Source: Schistocerca nitens (lineage: Eukaryota > Arthropoda > Insecta > Orthoptera > Acrididae). From it: a stretch of DNA of 64,000 nucleotides. A program made the position numbers and the translations under genes. The notes under the pieces are model-generated. The model searched no databases. It was not told the DNA's origin and worked only from the letters and a program-made list of their open reading frames with translations. This document shows, in pieces, positions 1 through 12,235 of the stretch. Each line of letters starts with the position of its first letter. Positions within the stretch are counted from its first letter, which is position 1. The stretch spans positions 532,413,102-532,477,101 of the forward strand of contig NC_064616.1 of NCBI RefSeq assembly GCF_023898315.1, read 5' to 3'.

Positions 1-1272
1 TCACATGCTTCCTCCTGGACGATTGTCTTACATCTTGTTGAAGTGAACCTTTCCATGTCCACGTAGAAGTGAACCTTTCCATATCCACGTAGTGATAAGT
101 CTGAGTAGATTTTCTGCACGAAATTATTAGATTTGAGACTAAGTTGAATCATTATTGTATGAATTGCTGTCGTGGTCAAGGCACTGAACTCGTTCTGTAG
201 GAAAAGGCTTCAAATCATTTTTCAACCATTCTAGTTTATGTTTTGCTATTTTCATATTGTCCTCAAGATTAATGTTTGTACTTACAGAATCGTTTCATAT
301 TTTGGTTAAGGACAAGGCGATTGATTTTCTCACATTACAGAAATTCATAATCCATTCCATCCACGAACTAAATTCTGCAGCTGAGACACGTCATCGGTAG
401 ATATGTATGTGGATATTTCTGATCATTTATCATCTTATTTCCAAGTCATTCGTTTGCTAGTAAAATTTCTGCTAGATTTTGTGGTATTTCCCGTCGTAAC
501 ACAAACACAAATAAACTATTTTCTTCTTCAGTTATTTTTATTTTAATCAGTCGAGGCCCTTGATATTCAGTGCGTTATGTTTGAAGTATTTATTATACAT
601 AATGTTTGTCTGTTATATAGAAATCGGCAACATAACATTTTATATCGGGTTCTTGTAGCTTTAATGTGAAGGTTATGGTTTTTATGGTGGTGCATATTCC
701 TGTGAAATTTAAACTAGCGATTCTGCACTCTCCACGAAGACTTGGAAATAGAGATGCAGCGGAACGGAGAAGTAGGTTCCTTGATGTTTTCTAAAAGTTA
801 TTTCCTTCCCCCTTCTTCCTTCAGGACAAAATTATCAGGACTTAATACCCCGTTTGATTTCTTTTTGCATGAAAGATATTACATGTTCTCAAAGCAACCA
901 TAAAACATTAGGGAGTACAAGGAGCTAGAACCAATGTATTAGACATATTTCAGGTACCTCGACCTCTTAGCCTTTTCCATTACCAAAACTGAGGAAACGT
1001 TACAGGTCTTTAAAAACTGTAAAGCTCGATGTGCAACTAGAAAGTTTGTGAAGGCTGTACAAAATAATTATTTAGTCTTAAGCTCTCACTTTGAATTATA
1101 GGGTAGAAAGCAGTGTCAGTCCTGTTGCGTAAGGATACACACATGGTAATTTTCGTTTTATCACATCATGTTGTGCAATTTTGGAAGATATGCCCGCCAG
1201 TAATTCGTTAGAACTGCAGCATGTCATTGTTCTGCTGTTCCGCTGTAGTAATGTTTTTCTTTTGTTTTGCAG
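1..1272. other. Non-coding DNA upstream of the Ssdp exon (probable intron)
   Basis: No convincing coding sequence or recognisable transposon is visible here. A 26-bp unit is tandemly duplicated at 40..65 and 66..91 with one mismatch. Because the exon at 1273 begins in the middle of a codon, the DNA before it should be intron. A pyrimidine-rich tract runs into the acceptor AG at 1271..1272. Confidence 0.5.
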
Positions 1273-1345
1273 GTTAGCTCTTTACGTGTACGAGTATCTG
1301 CTTCATGTTGGTGCGCAGAAGGCGGCTCAAACGTTTCTGTCAGAG
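1273..1345 (+). CDS. Ssdp: Ssdp/SSBP internal exon, LisH domain
   Basis: This 73-base exon lies between an AG acceptor (1271..1272) and a GTAAG donor (1346..1350). Its first base completes a codon begun in the upstream exon, and 24 codons follow, reading [20 protein letters not shown] and then FLSE. That is the LisH-type N-terminal segment of the SSBP2/3/4 family (Drosophila Ssdp), roughly residues 20-43 of the vertebrate proteins. In known biology Ssdp binds the LIM-domain co-factor Chip/LDB, protects LDB-LIM complexes from turnover and also takes part in Wnt enhanceosome assembly in the nucleus; the LisH segment mediates oligomerisation. The exon ends exactly after a codon, and the exon at 14320 begins with the next expected residue. 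The upstream exon with the start codon lies outside the window. Identification rests on remembered family sequence and on agreement of both splice phases. Confidence 0.93.
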
Positions 1346-1350
1346 GTAAG

Positions 1351-2156
1351 ACATTTTCAACGTTTCTCTCAGTGAAGTTCTGACTGTAACAGCTATTCGT
1401 AACAATCTCTTATGGCCGAATGGAATATAATCAAATTGTATCGTATCAGAATATTATTGCACATAGTACCTGGTTCGTCTCATACTTCCACGTATCGTCG
1501 CAATCACCAGAATGTTGGGACACAAATCCAAACATTTTGTCAGTTTGTATGGAAAATTGTAGTTGGCGTTCTACTCTTTCATTATCTTATGGAGCACCTC
1601 TAGAATCAAATAGCAGTGCGGGCAGTTTGTGGTGTTATGTATGTAAATGTCGCAATGAATTGTCCAAATAGTGAAGTCCCTAGCATTTATAGAGGAAATG
1701 AATGGATTGACTATAGAAAGCAGGCTCAAATAGATGGTGGTTACAGTAGTACTGAGGCTCACACAGCGGGGGGAGCTAGATCAAACCAGTCTCCGGACAA
1801 GGGAAGACAGAAGCGATGGCGGCGGCGACGACGGCGACGAAAACAAACAGTAACAAACCACTCCTAAACAGACGTTTATTCGTGGGGCACGTTAAGGCAC
1901 GTACAGTAACTTGAGGCTCATGGACATAGCGAACTAGACAGTGCCAGACATCAGAGTCTGTAAGGAAATAACTTCACTTCAGAGTTGGGACGGAATTCAA
2001 CCATTTAAAGACCTGTTCTTGACTCCTAGCATGATTTGCTATCGGCAAAGAAGTTTTATAGGCTATAGACAGTTCGAACAGATATAGCCATGGATTGAAA
2101 TGAACTTTACAGTTCACTGGTGCCCTTTGCCAATAAGGTGGCAAAAATGAACAAAC
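1351..2156. other. Intronic DNA with nothing recognised
   Basis: Short open stretches occur but none resembles a protein I know. A GGC/GAC-rich run around 1815..1845 would read as an arginine tract and looks like simple sequence. No transposon ends were recognised. Confidence 0.4.
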
Positions 2157-2158
2157 TA

Positions 2159-3580
2159 CACTCCTGGAAATTGAAATAAGAACACCGTGAATTCATTGTC
2201 CCAGGAAGGGGAAACTTTATTGACACATACCTGGGGTCAGATACATCACATGATCACACTGACAGAACCACAGGCACATAGACACAGGCAACAGAGCATG
2301 CACAATGTCGGCACTAGTACAGTGTATATCCACCTTTCGCAGCAATGCAGGCTGCTATTCTCCCATGGAGACGATCGTAGAGATGCTGCATGTAGTCCTG
2401 TGGAACGGCTTGCCATGCCATTTCCACCTGGCGCCTCAGTTGGACCAGCGTTCGTGCTGGACGTGCAGACCGCGTGAGACGACGCTTCATCCAGTCCCAA
2501 ACATGCTCAATGGGGGACAGATCCGGAGATCGTGCTGGCCAGGGTAGTTGACTTACACCTTCTAGAGCACGTTGGGTGGCACGGGATACATGCGGACGTG
2601 CATTGTCCTGTTGGAACAGCAAGTTCCCTTGCCGGTCTAGGAATGGTAGAACGATGGGTTCGATGACGGTTTGGATGTACCGTGCACTATTCAGTGTCCC
2701 CTCGACGATCACCAGTGGTGTACGGCCAGTGTAGGAGATCGCTCCCCACACCATGATGCCGGGTGTTGGCCCTGTGTGCCTCGGTCGTATGCAGTCCTGA
2801 TTGTGGCGCTCACCTGCACGGCGCCAAACACGCATACGACCATCATTGGCACCAAGGCAGAAGCGACTCTCATCACTGAAGACGACACGTCTCCATTCGT
2901 CCCTCCATTCACGCCTGTCGCGACACCACTGGAGGCGGGCTGCACGATGTTGAGGCGTGAGCGGAAGACGGCCTAACGGTGTGCGGGACCGTAGCCCAGC
3001 TTCATGGAGACGGTTGCGAATGGTCCTCGCCGATACCCCAGGAGCAACAGTGTCCCTAATTTGCTGGGCAGTGGCGGTGCGGTCCCCTACGGCACTGCGT
3101 AGGATCCTACGGTCTTGGCGTGCATCCGTGCGTCGCTGCGGTCCGGTCCCAAGTCGACGGGCACGTGCACCTTCCGCCGACCACTGGCGACAACATCGAT
3201 GTACTGTAGAGACCTCACGCCCCACGTGTTGAGCAATTCGGCGGTACGTCCACCCGGCCTCCCGCATGCCCACTATACGCCGTCGCTCAAAGTCCGTCAA
3301 CTGCACACACGGTTCACGTCCACGCTGTCGCGGCATGCTACCAGTGTTAAAGACTGCGATGGAGCTCCGTATGCCACGGCAAACTGGCTGACACTGACGG
3401 CGGCGGTGCACAAATGCTGCGCAGCTAGCGCCATTCGACGGCCAACACCGCGGTTCCTGGTGTGTCCGCTGTGCCGTGCGTGTGATCATTGCTTGTACAG
3501 CCCTCTCGCAGTGTCCGGAGCAAGTATGGTGGGTCTGACACACCGGTGTCAATGTGTTCTTTTTTCCATTTCCAGGAGTG
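2159..3580 (-). mobile_element. Complete Tc1-like DNA transposon
   Basis: The element is 1422 bp and has terminal inverted repeats at 2159..2186 and 3553..3580. The two ends match for about 28 bases with very few differences; both outer ends read CACTCCTGGAAAT. It is flanked by TA on both sides (2157..2158 and 3581..3582), the target duplication of Tc1/mariner elements. It contains one long transposase ORF on the minus strand. I recognise the end sequence as an abundant family in Schistocerca. It lies in the first visible Ssdp intron in reverse orientation. Intact ends and an open transposase suggest a recent insertion. Confidence 0.95.
2314..3336 (-). CDS. Tc1-like transposase, 340 aa, apparently intact
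   Basis: This cut-and-paste transposase acts on the element's own terminal repeats in the nucleus. I chose the Met at 3336 (MPRQRGREP) because it gives the usual Tc1 length of 340 residues; the frame stays open for a further 84 codons upstream, but that part has no family resemblance. Residues 12-115 look like the paired-type double helix-turn-helix DNA-binding region. Catalytic residues are D155 in VFSDESRF, D244 in FQQDNARPH and E277 in SPDLSPIEHVWD. A basic GRP-like hinge (LGTGPQRR) is near residue 62. The spacing between D244 and E277 is 32 residues, two fewer than the 34 usual in Tc1. No stop or frameshift interrupts it. A lone copy cannot show whether it is active. Confidence 0.93.
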   Translation of the reverse strand: MPRQRGREPCVQLTDFERRRIVGMREAGWTYRRIAQHVGREVSTVHRCCRQWSAEGARARRLGTGPQRRTDARQDRRILRSAVGDRTATAQQIRDTVAPGVSARTIRNRLHEAGLRSRTPLGRLPLTPQHRAARLQWCRDRREWRDEWRRVVFSDESRFCLGANDGRMRVWRRAGERHNQDCIRPRHTGPTPGIMVWGAISYTGRTPLVIVEGTLNSARYIQTVIEPIVLPFLDRQGNLLFQQDNARPHVSRATQRALEGVSQLPWPARSPDLSPIEHVWDWMKRRLTRSARPARTLVQLRRQVEMAWQAVPQDYMQHLYDRLHGRIAACIAAKGGYTLY

Positions 3581-3582
3581 TA

Positions 3583-3990
3583 TTTCACAATAAGAGATCA
3601 CTATAGGACATTAACGCTAGTCTTTCCGCTCAACTCAAAACAAACTTCGGAGTGAATTGCACACAAGAGACCCGCACACTCCTGTCCAGTTGCAATCTGT
3701 AAACACAAAAGTAGTAGTTCATGCAGGACAGCTTTCGTCGTGTGGTCAAAAGAATAAAGTTTCTCTCCGTGTACACGACGCCGTGTTCCGGAAGTCTTCC
3801 GGGAGGATGGTGTGCAAAGATTGGTGCACGCCGGAAGATACTCTGCCATGTTTTACTTAAATGATGACCGGTTCTAAGTTGGAGCGCCCGATGTCGCAGA
3901 CGTATAGGCGAACAAGGCTGTTGTCCCGTCGTAGTCTGCCGGTCGCCGTCTGACGGGGCTTTCTACGACGACGACCGGGAAAAGTAAGGA
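3583..3990. other. Spacer between Tc1 element and LINE
   Basis: No gene, transposon end or repeat was recognised in this stretch. Confidence 0.35.
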
Positions 3991-4000
3991 GGATCACGAT

Positions 4001-4390
4001 TTGGTGACATTCCGGCATTTGCACACGGACGACAATATGGTTTTAAACTTGTCTTCTTCCAATGAAGACATGGAAATAGAAGCTTCTGCTTCAGCTAGTG
4101 GAAGAAAACTACCAGCAGTAACCACAACATCTGGAGTACAACGTTCTTCGACGGCTAGCGACGGAGCTTTGGTAAGGCCACCACGGAAAAAAAAACTCGC
4201 CCATCTAGTGGAGACAACAAACACTTTCGTAGCTGTAGATGACTGTGAAGCACCAGCAAAAGAAGCAAGTTGTAAACAAGAAGAAGAAGAAGAAGAAGAA
4301 GAAGAAGAAGAACCACCCAGTGCTAGACAGAACCTGCCACCAGTTGTACTGAGTTTCCAGAAGAATACAGAATCTTGTACAACAGGGTAA
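4001..4390 (+). pseudogene. Possible LINE ORF1 fragment, 129 aa
   Basis: The ORF has a Ser-rich N-terminal part, a short basic PRKKK motif and a run of 11 glutamates (about residues 94-104) encoded by a GAA repeat at about 4279..4312. It ends in RQNLPPVVLSFQKN, resembling the 'PPxxL' junction seen in jockey-type ORF1 proteins. It lies upstream of endonuclease and RT remnants in the same orientation, which supports an ORF1 assignment. No zinc knuckles are visible in this frame. It could also be unrelated low-complexity sequence. Confidence 0.45.
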
Positions 4391-6769
4391 GCCATCTGTA
4401 AGTCGGACTTAACAGCAAAACACTGGAGGGGACAGCTTGAAGCTTAGGCTTATCACTGGGACGGACTATATTGATGTTATCAACATGGTTGGGACGATGA
4501 ATATATGGTGTTTAATGTTCCCATAGTTAAAACCGAAGATGTGAAGAGTTGATCTTCGAGAAACCCAGGTAAAGACGACAGAAGACAGGGTCAAGGCAGT
4601 CCTTGAAGACATCGGATTTGTCACTACCAAAGTGTAGAGAATGATGATGCGTGGCTCGAACGGAAGATTCCACTCCTCGCTTTCATCCTCAGTGACAACA
4701 GAACACAGTAGACAGTGCACATAGAGACAAACCAGCGAAATATGCACTTCAACAAATCTGTCCCACAAGCTGCAGAGGATGCTAGATTCACAGAAACACA
4801 CGCTGTGGCCAGTGAGAACTCAAACCACTAACGCAGAAGATGCACCAGGCGAGGACTTTTAGAAGAAACCAGTCCAGAATGGACCAAACTGCATCTGCCA
4901 CACCTACCACATCTGTGCGTCAGCCAGCGCAGCAACATGTCCTCACCATGAGGGACGATCTTCACTTCACTGATATACAGGAACAGCTTGTGCATCAGCC
5001 ACCATCACCACAAGCACGCCTGCAGCAGCTCCTGTAAAACCCGAAGAGCTTGCACCACCATCTGTAAACTGGCTTGAAGCATGCCAACCCACTGCTTACC
5101 AGCCAGCAACAGAACTTGCCGCCCTCCTCAGGACATCTGAACAATGAACGAAATGCTATAAGCTGTAGCTACGATCGTGGAAAATGTGCCAAACGTCATT
5201 TTGGCCAACAACCAAGCTGCCATCAGATGCAACACTGCACCGATATAAGAGGAGACGCACCTCAAACATAGCCGACTTTATAAGACTGCAGAATCTACAC
5301 ACAGCGATGTGGGATGGAAACAGTCTCTTCCCTCCCGTCCTGCACTTCAGTTTCCTGCCCCACCATCAGATTGAAATCTGTCTGATTAGTCATCAAAACC
5401 AATCTGAAGCCTGAGCTAACAGTAAATATTGTCAACTATGCACATTACAGGAATAACAGACTGACGCATGGTGGAGGAATGGCGATCTGTGTGAAAGAAT
5501 TCATACTTAATCACCATGTTACTTCACCACAACTGATGTTATAAAGGTCAGTTCTGTCATAATAGAAACCACCCAATGGTAGTTACCTTTGTCACAGTGT
5601 GTAGAGTGCCAAAGGGACAAGTCACAGTCAACGGTGGAAGTGCCCTTCTGCAACTTCGGGGCAAGGTCTTTATTGCTGGAGACTTCAGCGCCAAGAACCA
5701 CGAATGAAATTCCCACATCACTAACTTTGGTGTACGAAGACTACAGTGGGCTACAAAGTGACGTCGTGCTCAAGTGTTCAGGCCAGATGAATGTACCATC
5801 TCTGATAGTCATCTGGATATCCTTGACATAACCATCCTCAAGAGCATCAACTGACTTCTAGACACCAACATTGTCCACAAATTCCCATCAGGCCATCTTT
5901 CGGTGGCCTCCAGTTCGATGATGGAGCCTACCTCGACACCCACATCTTAACAACAGGAAGACAAACTGAAAGCACTTCTGAGAACATGTCTCCAGAGGTA
6001 TTACTGCAGTGCTAATTGATGACACTGATTTGGAAGATGCAGTCAACAATAACAATATGGTAATCGACTGTCTCCAACTCACCACTCTACTGAAGTACAT
6101 TCCCAGTACTACTACTCCAGCTCTATGTCCTGTGGTAATCCTTCTCACCAGGAAACGAAATCATCTATGCAGGGAGTAGCACGAGACTCTTCACCCAGCC
6201 ACCAAGTGGCACATAAATCTTCTGTAGCACAAACTGCTCTTGCTAGAAGATGGGGAGAAAAGCTTGCATCCTGGAACCTGACAGTCCATCTTGGATCATA
6301 GAGCGTTCACCAGACAGACTTCCACCATTTACCACACCCTGGTGACCAGCAGACACACAAGCAAACAAGGCAAATACTTTGGCAGAAGCCTTTGAGAGCA
6401 ATGTTCAACCCCTCAATCAGCCTGTCAACTAGCAACTTCTCTGTTTGATCAAAGACAGTGTATCAGACTTCCTTGCAGATGAGAAATAGAAGAAGACATT
6501 GCTTCCATGACAGAATGTGAGATGACTTCCCACTTATGTCTTCTACCGACAACCAAGGCAGCAGGATGCGACAAAATTAATGGCCGAACTCTCAAGTAAC
6601 TCCCTGAAGGAACTGTTGCTTGCCTTACCAGACTCTTCAACATTATTATCTTGCAGGAGCAGTACATAGACGCATAAAAGCATGTTGTTGCTGTCACTGT
6701 ACCTAACACAAGCAAAGAACAGTCAGAACCAGCTAACTGTGAGTACCAATAAGTAAGCATGCTGCCCAC

Positions 6770-7135
6770 GCTGAGTGTTGTGTCTAGGAATCCTGCATAC
6801 TCTGTTCACTAGACAAACAATCAACTCGTATTAATGAGTTTTATTACAATGAGACAAGATACAATTACTTAACTTTGATAGATGTGTCACAAGCAAAGGG
6901 CGACGTACAAAACAATCGGTCTTCTTCAGAATAAATATAGATAGAGGTAAATATAGATAGAGGTTATGATGCATGTGCTAACGAAGTGGCTAACATTGAA
7001 GTTGCTATCAAAGAGGGCTCCACCAGTTGGGTGGGGCACTTATGTCCTCTTCAAATAGGGTCCACTGCTGTCGCGTTTTCGTCATGGAGGCAGGTCTGCC
7101 AGTGTGAGATTGGTTGACCTCTTATCACAGCCATC
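6770..7135. other. Unexplained insertion inside the LINE
   Basis: The LINE pre-RT reading (…SEPANCEY) stops near 6755 and LINE-like sequence resumes after about 7135. The intervening DNA has no LINE resemblance. It contains a 17-bp direct repeat near 6943..6977 (AATATAGATAGAGGT units). Its terminal sequence (TG near 6776, CA near 7130) could fit a solo LTR, but I see no matching target duplication. Confidence 0.3.
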
Positions 7136-7606
7136 TCTTCCCTATCATTACCAACAGGTGTGCTAACACTGGCTTTACACTGTAACACTGAGTAAAGTAT
7201 CTGAGAAGATATTCTTTCTTGTTTTCACTGACTAGGCAGCTACAGCACGTAATGATTCTGCCCCATGAGCCTTCACCACACTCACTCAACAACTCAGCAA
7301 CTACCAATCAGCGACATCTCCGTCTGATCAAAGACAGTGTATCAGTCATCCTTGCAAACGAGAACCTAGAAGAAGACATCACTCCCATGACAGAATGTGA
7401 TACTTGCTTTTGCCAACATGTAATACTTCGGTGGGATGTATCAAAAGCATTTGACAGTGTTTGGCACCGTGACATGCTTTCAAGGTGTTCAATTGGAGCT
7501 CTCACCCTACTAATTGTAAGTCTTGCTCGCCTCCAGCTATTTATGTCATCATACCTTCATTGCCCGTGTAGGGGATGGAGTGTCAACGCATAAGCACGCG
7601 CGCGCG

Positions 7607-7707
<101 letters not shown>

Positions 7708-8369
7708 ATGCTGAGTTATCACAGGGAAGTGTCCTTGCTCCCATTCTGTACATTTCATACAATAGAAACCCCACATCTCAGAGGGTCAGCAAAACAGTGT
7801 ATGCTGCTGATACGGTGCTCACCACCACAAGTTTTTGGCTAGCTAGACTACAGAAAGCTTACCAGGACATAACAGCAGTAGGCTGCAGAATGGTGAATAG
7901 CTTTCAATGCTACGAAGAGCAAAGAGGGGTGATCTTTATCAGAAGACACCAGACGTCAACACCACTGACCTCTTCAACAAGCATATCCTATGTACTATCA
8001 ACAAAAGACCTAGGGGGAGTCATCCTTGACTAGAAGCTCACATGAAAGAATCACTTTGACAGCCATAAGAAAACAATGTAACACATTAGATCATTATTTT
8101 TGCTCATCAACCAGAAGTCAACACTGTTGATCAGTTGTGGCCCCCACATCCACCACGTGAGCATCAGACCCATCATGAATTAAGAGATGAGGCACTTTGG
8201 AAGGAAGGAGCAAATCCAAAACAGAGAAACTGCACACAGATAACAGTACCACAAAGAGAAGTCCAATCCATATACACGTAAAGACATAAAAAACACAGCT
8301 GTAGGCAAAGCCCAAAGATTAACACTGCTACACAAATAACCCTGGTTCTACCAGGTTGAGAAGAAGTGG

Positions 8370-8710
8370 ATGACAACTTTATCAGTGAGTTCTTGGAGTG
8401 GTGTTACTGGCTGCTAGAATATCAAATGTTTGCATTTGTCTGTCATCTTAATGGGGATCAAAGCATTACCTGCTCTGTAGTCAAAAATTACAACTCCTTC
8501 ATTCTCTGTACTGAAAACATTTGCACGAAGGACATTGAGGAGCAGTTGCAGACCTGGCCTGGCCTGCAAACTCACAGGACTTCAACTCAGCTGAAAATAT
8601 CTGAAATGATGCACAAAACATCAGAAATGGCATCAATGCAGCCTGGTCAAACTGCCTAGCTACTGTGGGACAAGTGTCTATTAGACTTGTGAAGGTGTTA
8701 GTACTGAACA
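8370..8710 (+). pseudogene. Possible decayed Tc1-type transposase 3' end
   Basis: One frame reads AWPANSQDFNSAENI, then a few residues later NGINAAWSNCLATVG. This resembles the third catalytic region of Tc1-like transposases (WP..SPDFNPIENIW) and the sequence that follows it. No terminal repeats were recognised. It may instead be LINE 3' sequence. Confidence 0.35.
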
Positions 8711-8834
8711 CTGTATGAAGAAGAGTTTTTTGGCTAGTTACTTTTTTTACAGATTGTCCCTGGCTTGTGCAGAGCACATTGTTGCTGGATAACAAGGAGA
8801 GCGTTAAATGTGTGTTTGCCAACTGTACCGACAT

Positions 8835-9390
8835 GGCTCTATGATGATGATGGGTGCAGTATAGGGTTTTGTGTTTTTATTACTTTTGCTTGAGGCTGAT
8901 TTTTTTTATCAGGGAAAATGCAATTAGTCTAGGTCGTTTTTTGATGCAAACAAGTTGATATGCCTCACCACTGTTGTTAAATGTAAACAACACAGATTTC
9001 CTTTTAAAGCTGTCAATCTTCAATAATCTGTAGTTCTGCACCTTGTTGTATCTATAGTAAAGTTTAGGCTGAGGCCTCTGTATTAAATGTCATCATTCCT
9101 GTCATTTATCTCTGTAGGGGTGTAACAAATTAATTTGTCACAATGAATTATACCCGAAATACCACAGGCAACAATAGATACTTTGTCACTGCAGATACAA
9201 AGTGGCTGCTTTTGTTATGCTGATAACATGTGTTAGGCCTGTGTGTATTTCTGTTATATTCATTGATCTATGGAAATTGTGGTAGAAATAACTTCCTTAC
9301 TATAGTTACTGATATCTCAAACGCCGCACACAAATCTTAGGAAAAATTCACTACTATTCCTTTAACTTTTCATGCACGTATATTAAACTT
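8835..9390. other. AT-rich non-coding stretch
   Basis: No coding sequence, RNA gene or transposon end was recognised. Confidence 0.35.
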
Positions 9391-9394
9391 CCTA

Positions 9395-11100
9395 ATACAT
9401 CTAAATCTAAATGAATACTTTGCAAGCCACTGTACAGTGCAAAGTGAAGGCTACATCATACCAGACCTATAAATTTTCTTTCTGTTATGTCCTGTTGAAA
9501 CTGCAATCGTCCAGTATAACTGTGGTTTCTTTGATTGGTATGGGAGACTGTGGTGTGTAACTACAACATATGTAATATTAGTTCACTTTATTTACTTAAC
9601 TTAATAAAATCCATTTCCAAAGGCATGTGCTGAATATTTGTAACTGTCTTTGGATATTAAAGCAGCACTTGATATGCACATTTACTTAACTGTTCTCTCG
9701 AAGTGCAAAGTTTACAGTGACAGTTCAATCCAAGACATGAGTAACTTGTGTCCTAAATACATGTAGTCTTCTTGATCAGACATCACAAACTGGGCTTAGC
9801 CTTTCTCTGCTTAGCTGTATATTGGCCTCTGCGGTGCCACTGTGGAGCTGGGAGACAGGTTGTGGCTTCACCAGCAAGTCCCATTCATCATTGCAGTATG
9901 CAGTGAGACATCACTATCTTCTGTGGTATCGATGAGAGTTACAGACATTGTTATGGCACTGTGATCTTCCACACCTTCCTATTCCATTCCTGAATTGAGT
10001 GAGGTGAAAATGTCTGTGTAAATGCCTCTGTTCAGGCTGTAATCTCTCACCTCTTCCTCGTGATCCCTAAGAGATATATGTTGGTGCCAGCATAATGGTT
10101 CAACAGTTATCTTCACATACAAGTTCTCTAAATTTACCCAAAAGGGTTTTGTGAGAACTGTTTAATCTTTATTCCAAAGCTGCCCAATTAAGCTCTCCAA
10201 GCATTATGGTTACACTATAATATGAGCCATACTGAGCTGTTAGGATTATATAAGTGTGCCTCTGAATTTTTTTGGTATGTGCTGACATACTTGCTTCAGA
10301 TGGACATCAAACACTGCAGCACTACTCAAGAATTGTCTGCACTAAAGCAATTTCTATTTGATGTGCCATACTTCACCTAAATCCTACCAAACGAATCTGT
10401 CTTTCATTTGGCCTCCCTAATAGTTTTCATGTGATTGTCCCTCTTCATATTGTTTCTTAATATTACCATTAATACTTCATAATGTGAAGGGATAAAGGTG
10501 TTCACCACTAACCGTGTAATTAGATATTACACTGCTCTTTCACTTTATTACAGACATTATGTAATATTTACCCACAGTTGGGGTCAGCTGCCAGACATTA
10601 CATGAAGTGGAATTCTTGTCAGGGGCTTCCTGCAGTTCCATAGGATCATCCAGTGATAGTGCTTGCTATCCACTACTGCATCATTGGCAAACAAACTTAC
10701 AGTGCTGCTGGTTAAATGATTTACAGATATTGAAAATATTAGAACTAACAATATTCTTTCTTTGGGGACACTCAATTGTACTTTATTCTCTTTGGAACAT
10801 TCACTGATCAGTACAATGTACTGGACTTGTTTAGTGAAATATTCCTCCAGCCAATCATATTTTTGTGAAGATACTTCATACAATCGTATCCTGGTTACTA
10901 GCTGAAGATTTTTTACGATGTGGTACTAAAATCTGAAGAGCAGAAACCTATTTTTTTTCACCGTGTCTGTTTTCAAGGTGACCTCCATGAATGGAGCAAG
11001 CTGTGTTGCACATAACTGTTTTTCTAAATTTGTGCCAATTCTCTGAGATTAACTTGTTTTCTTTGAGCATCATAATAATTTTTGTGCTTGCCCTATGTGA
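9395..11100 (-). mobile_element. Degenerate antisense LINE with RT remnant
   Basis: The left end (about 9395..9480) resembles a widespread locust repeat whose usual text reads 'ctgcaagccac'. The following kilobase matches, with heavy decay, the antisense of a LINE reverse transcriptase. On the minus strand 10584..10883 reads VQLSVPKERILLVLIFSISV then NHLTSSTVSLFANDAVV. These are decayed forms of the VPQGSILGPLLF and FADD RT motifs, the latter with Asp replaced by Asn. The copy is old and non-functional. Confidence 0.7.
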
Positions 11101-11983
11101 TTAACAGTGCCTGGTCACCCAATTAGTGGACATTAATATGGTGTGTGCCTACCCTTCACCTTTGACGGCTGGAAGTCTGCTGGGGACACAGGCAGTGAGG
11201 TGTCTAAATATCACTGGAGGAATGACTATCCTTCCATCCTTCAAGAGCCAAAACCAGAGAAGGTAGTGATATTGGACGCTAGGACCAGGAGTCAAGTTGA
11301 CATTCTGACTCATCCCAAAGGTGTTCCATTGGGCTCAGGTTGGGACTCTCGGCAAGCCAGTCTGTTTCAGGAATATTACTGTCCACAAATAACTGCCACA
11401 CAGACGCTGTTTCGACAGGGTGCATTGTCAGGCTGATACAGTCAGTCATCATCTTTGAACTGTTACTCTGTAGTACACAGTACACTCTTTTGTAAAATGT
11501 GTTCATATCCTTCTGCATGTAGCGTTAACTCCCTACGCATTCATTGTGCTAGCTGGACTGCTGGTAGCAGTTTGGAACTCAAGCGTGATTCCTTCCACTA
11601 ATTTCTTGTGATTTTTTACAACACATTCTGCAATACTAGATGGCCCCTGTCCATCAGTACATGACATCTTCGTGGTCCTGGTTAAGCCGTGGTCATTCCT
11701 GAACGTTTCCACCCCACAATCACGTCACTAACAGTAGACATGGGCAGCTTTAGAAGTGTTGACATGTCCCTGACGAATTTCTTACATAAGTGACATTCAA
11801 TGACTTGTCTACGTTCGAAGTCACTGAGCTCTCTTGACAGACCATTCTGCTGTTACTGCTTCTCTACTGATAACACACATTTCTCCCTGTCTCCTTTCAT
11901 ACTGGTGGGTTCCCCTTTCGTGATACTGAATGGTCAGTTCAGCATTACATTTGGGTGTCCGGATACCTTTGATCTGATAGTGT
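11100..11983 (-). mobile_element. Decayed Tc1-like element, copy 1 of a family
   Basis: The right end reads GGGTGTCCGGATACCTTTGA followed by TCTGATAGTG, the terminal repeat of a common locust Tc1-like family. On the minus strand 11279..11518 reads SPNLSPMEHLWDE, the region of the third catalytic residue. The left end is poorly preserved. A related copy is at 18291. The protein is broken by stops and internal loss. Confidence 0.7.
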
Positions 11984-12235
11984 GTCTGCTCTATAATCCA
12001 GCAACAGAAGGACGTTACCAGTGTTGATTTAAAATTCTGTGCATCCTATCTATTGCCCTTTTTGTATACAAGAATGACCTGGAGAAGAGTCTCCAGTCAC
12101 ACTGGAGTGCTCGCTGCTCACGTGATTGTAACCATGGGCTAGCAAAGGAGCTGGTTCCATGGAGTATTGTATGTAAAATCAAATTGGAATTCCTTCAAGT
12201 CCAAGTGACTTGTTCCCTTTATCACTTAGGGGCAA

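Noticed and set aside
2316..3606. Plus-strand ORFs across the Tc1 element (for example 3115..3606)
   Set aside because: They are antisense shadows of the intact minus-strand transposase.
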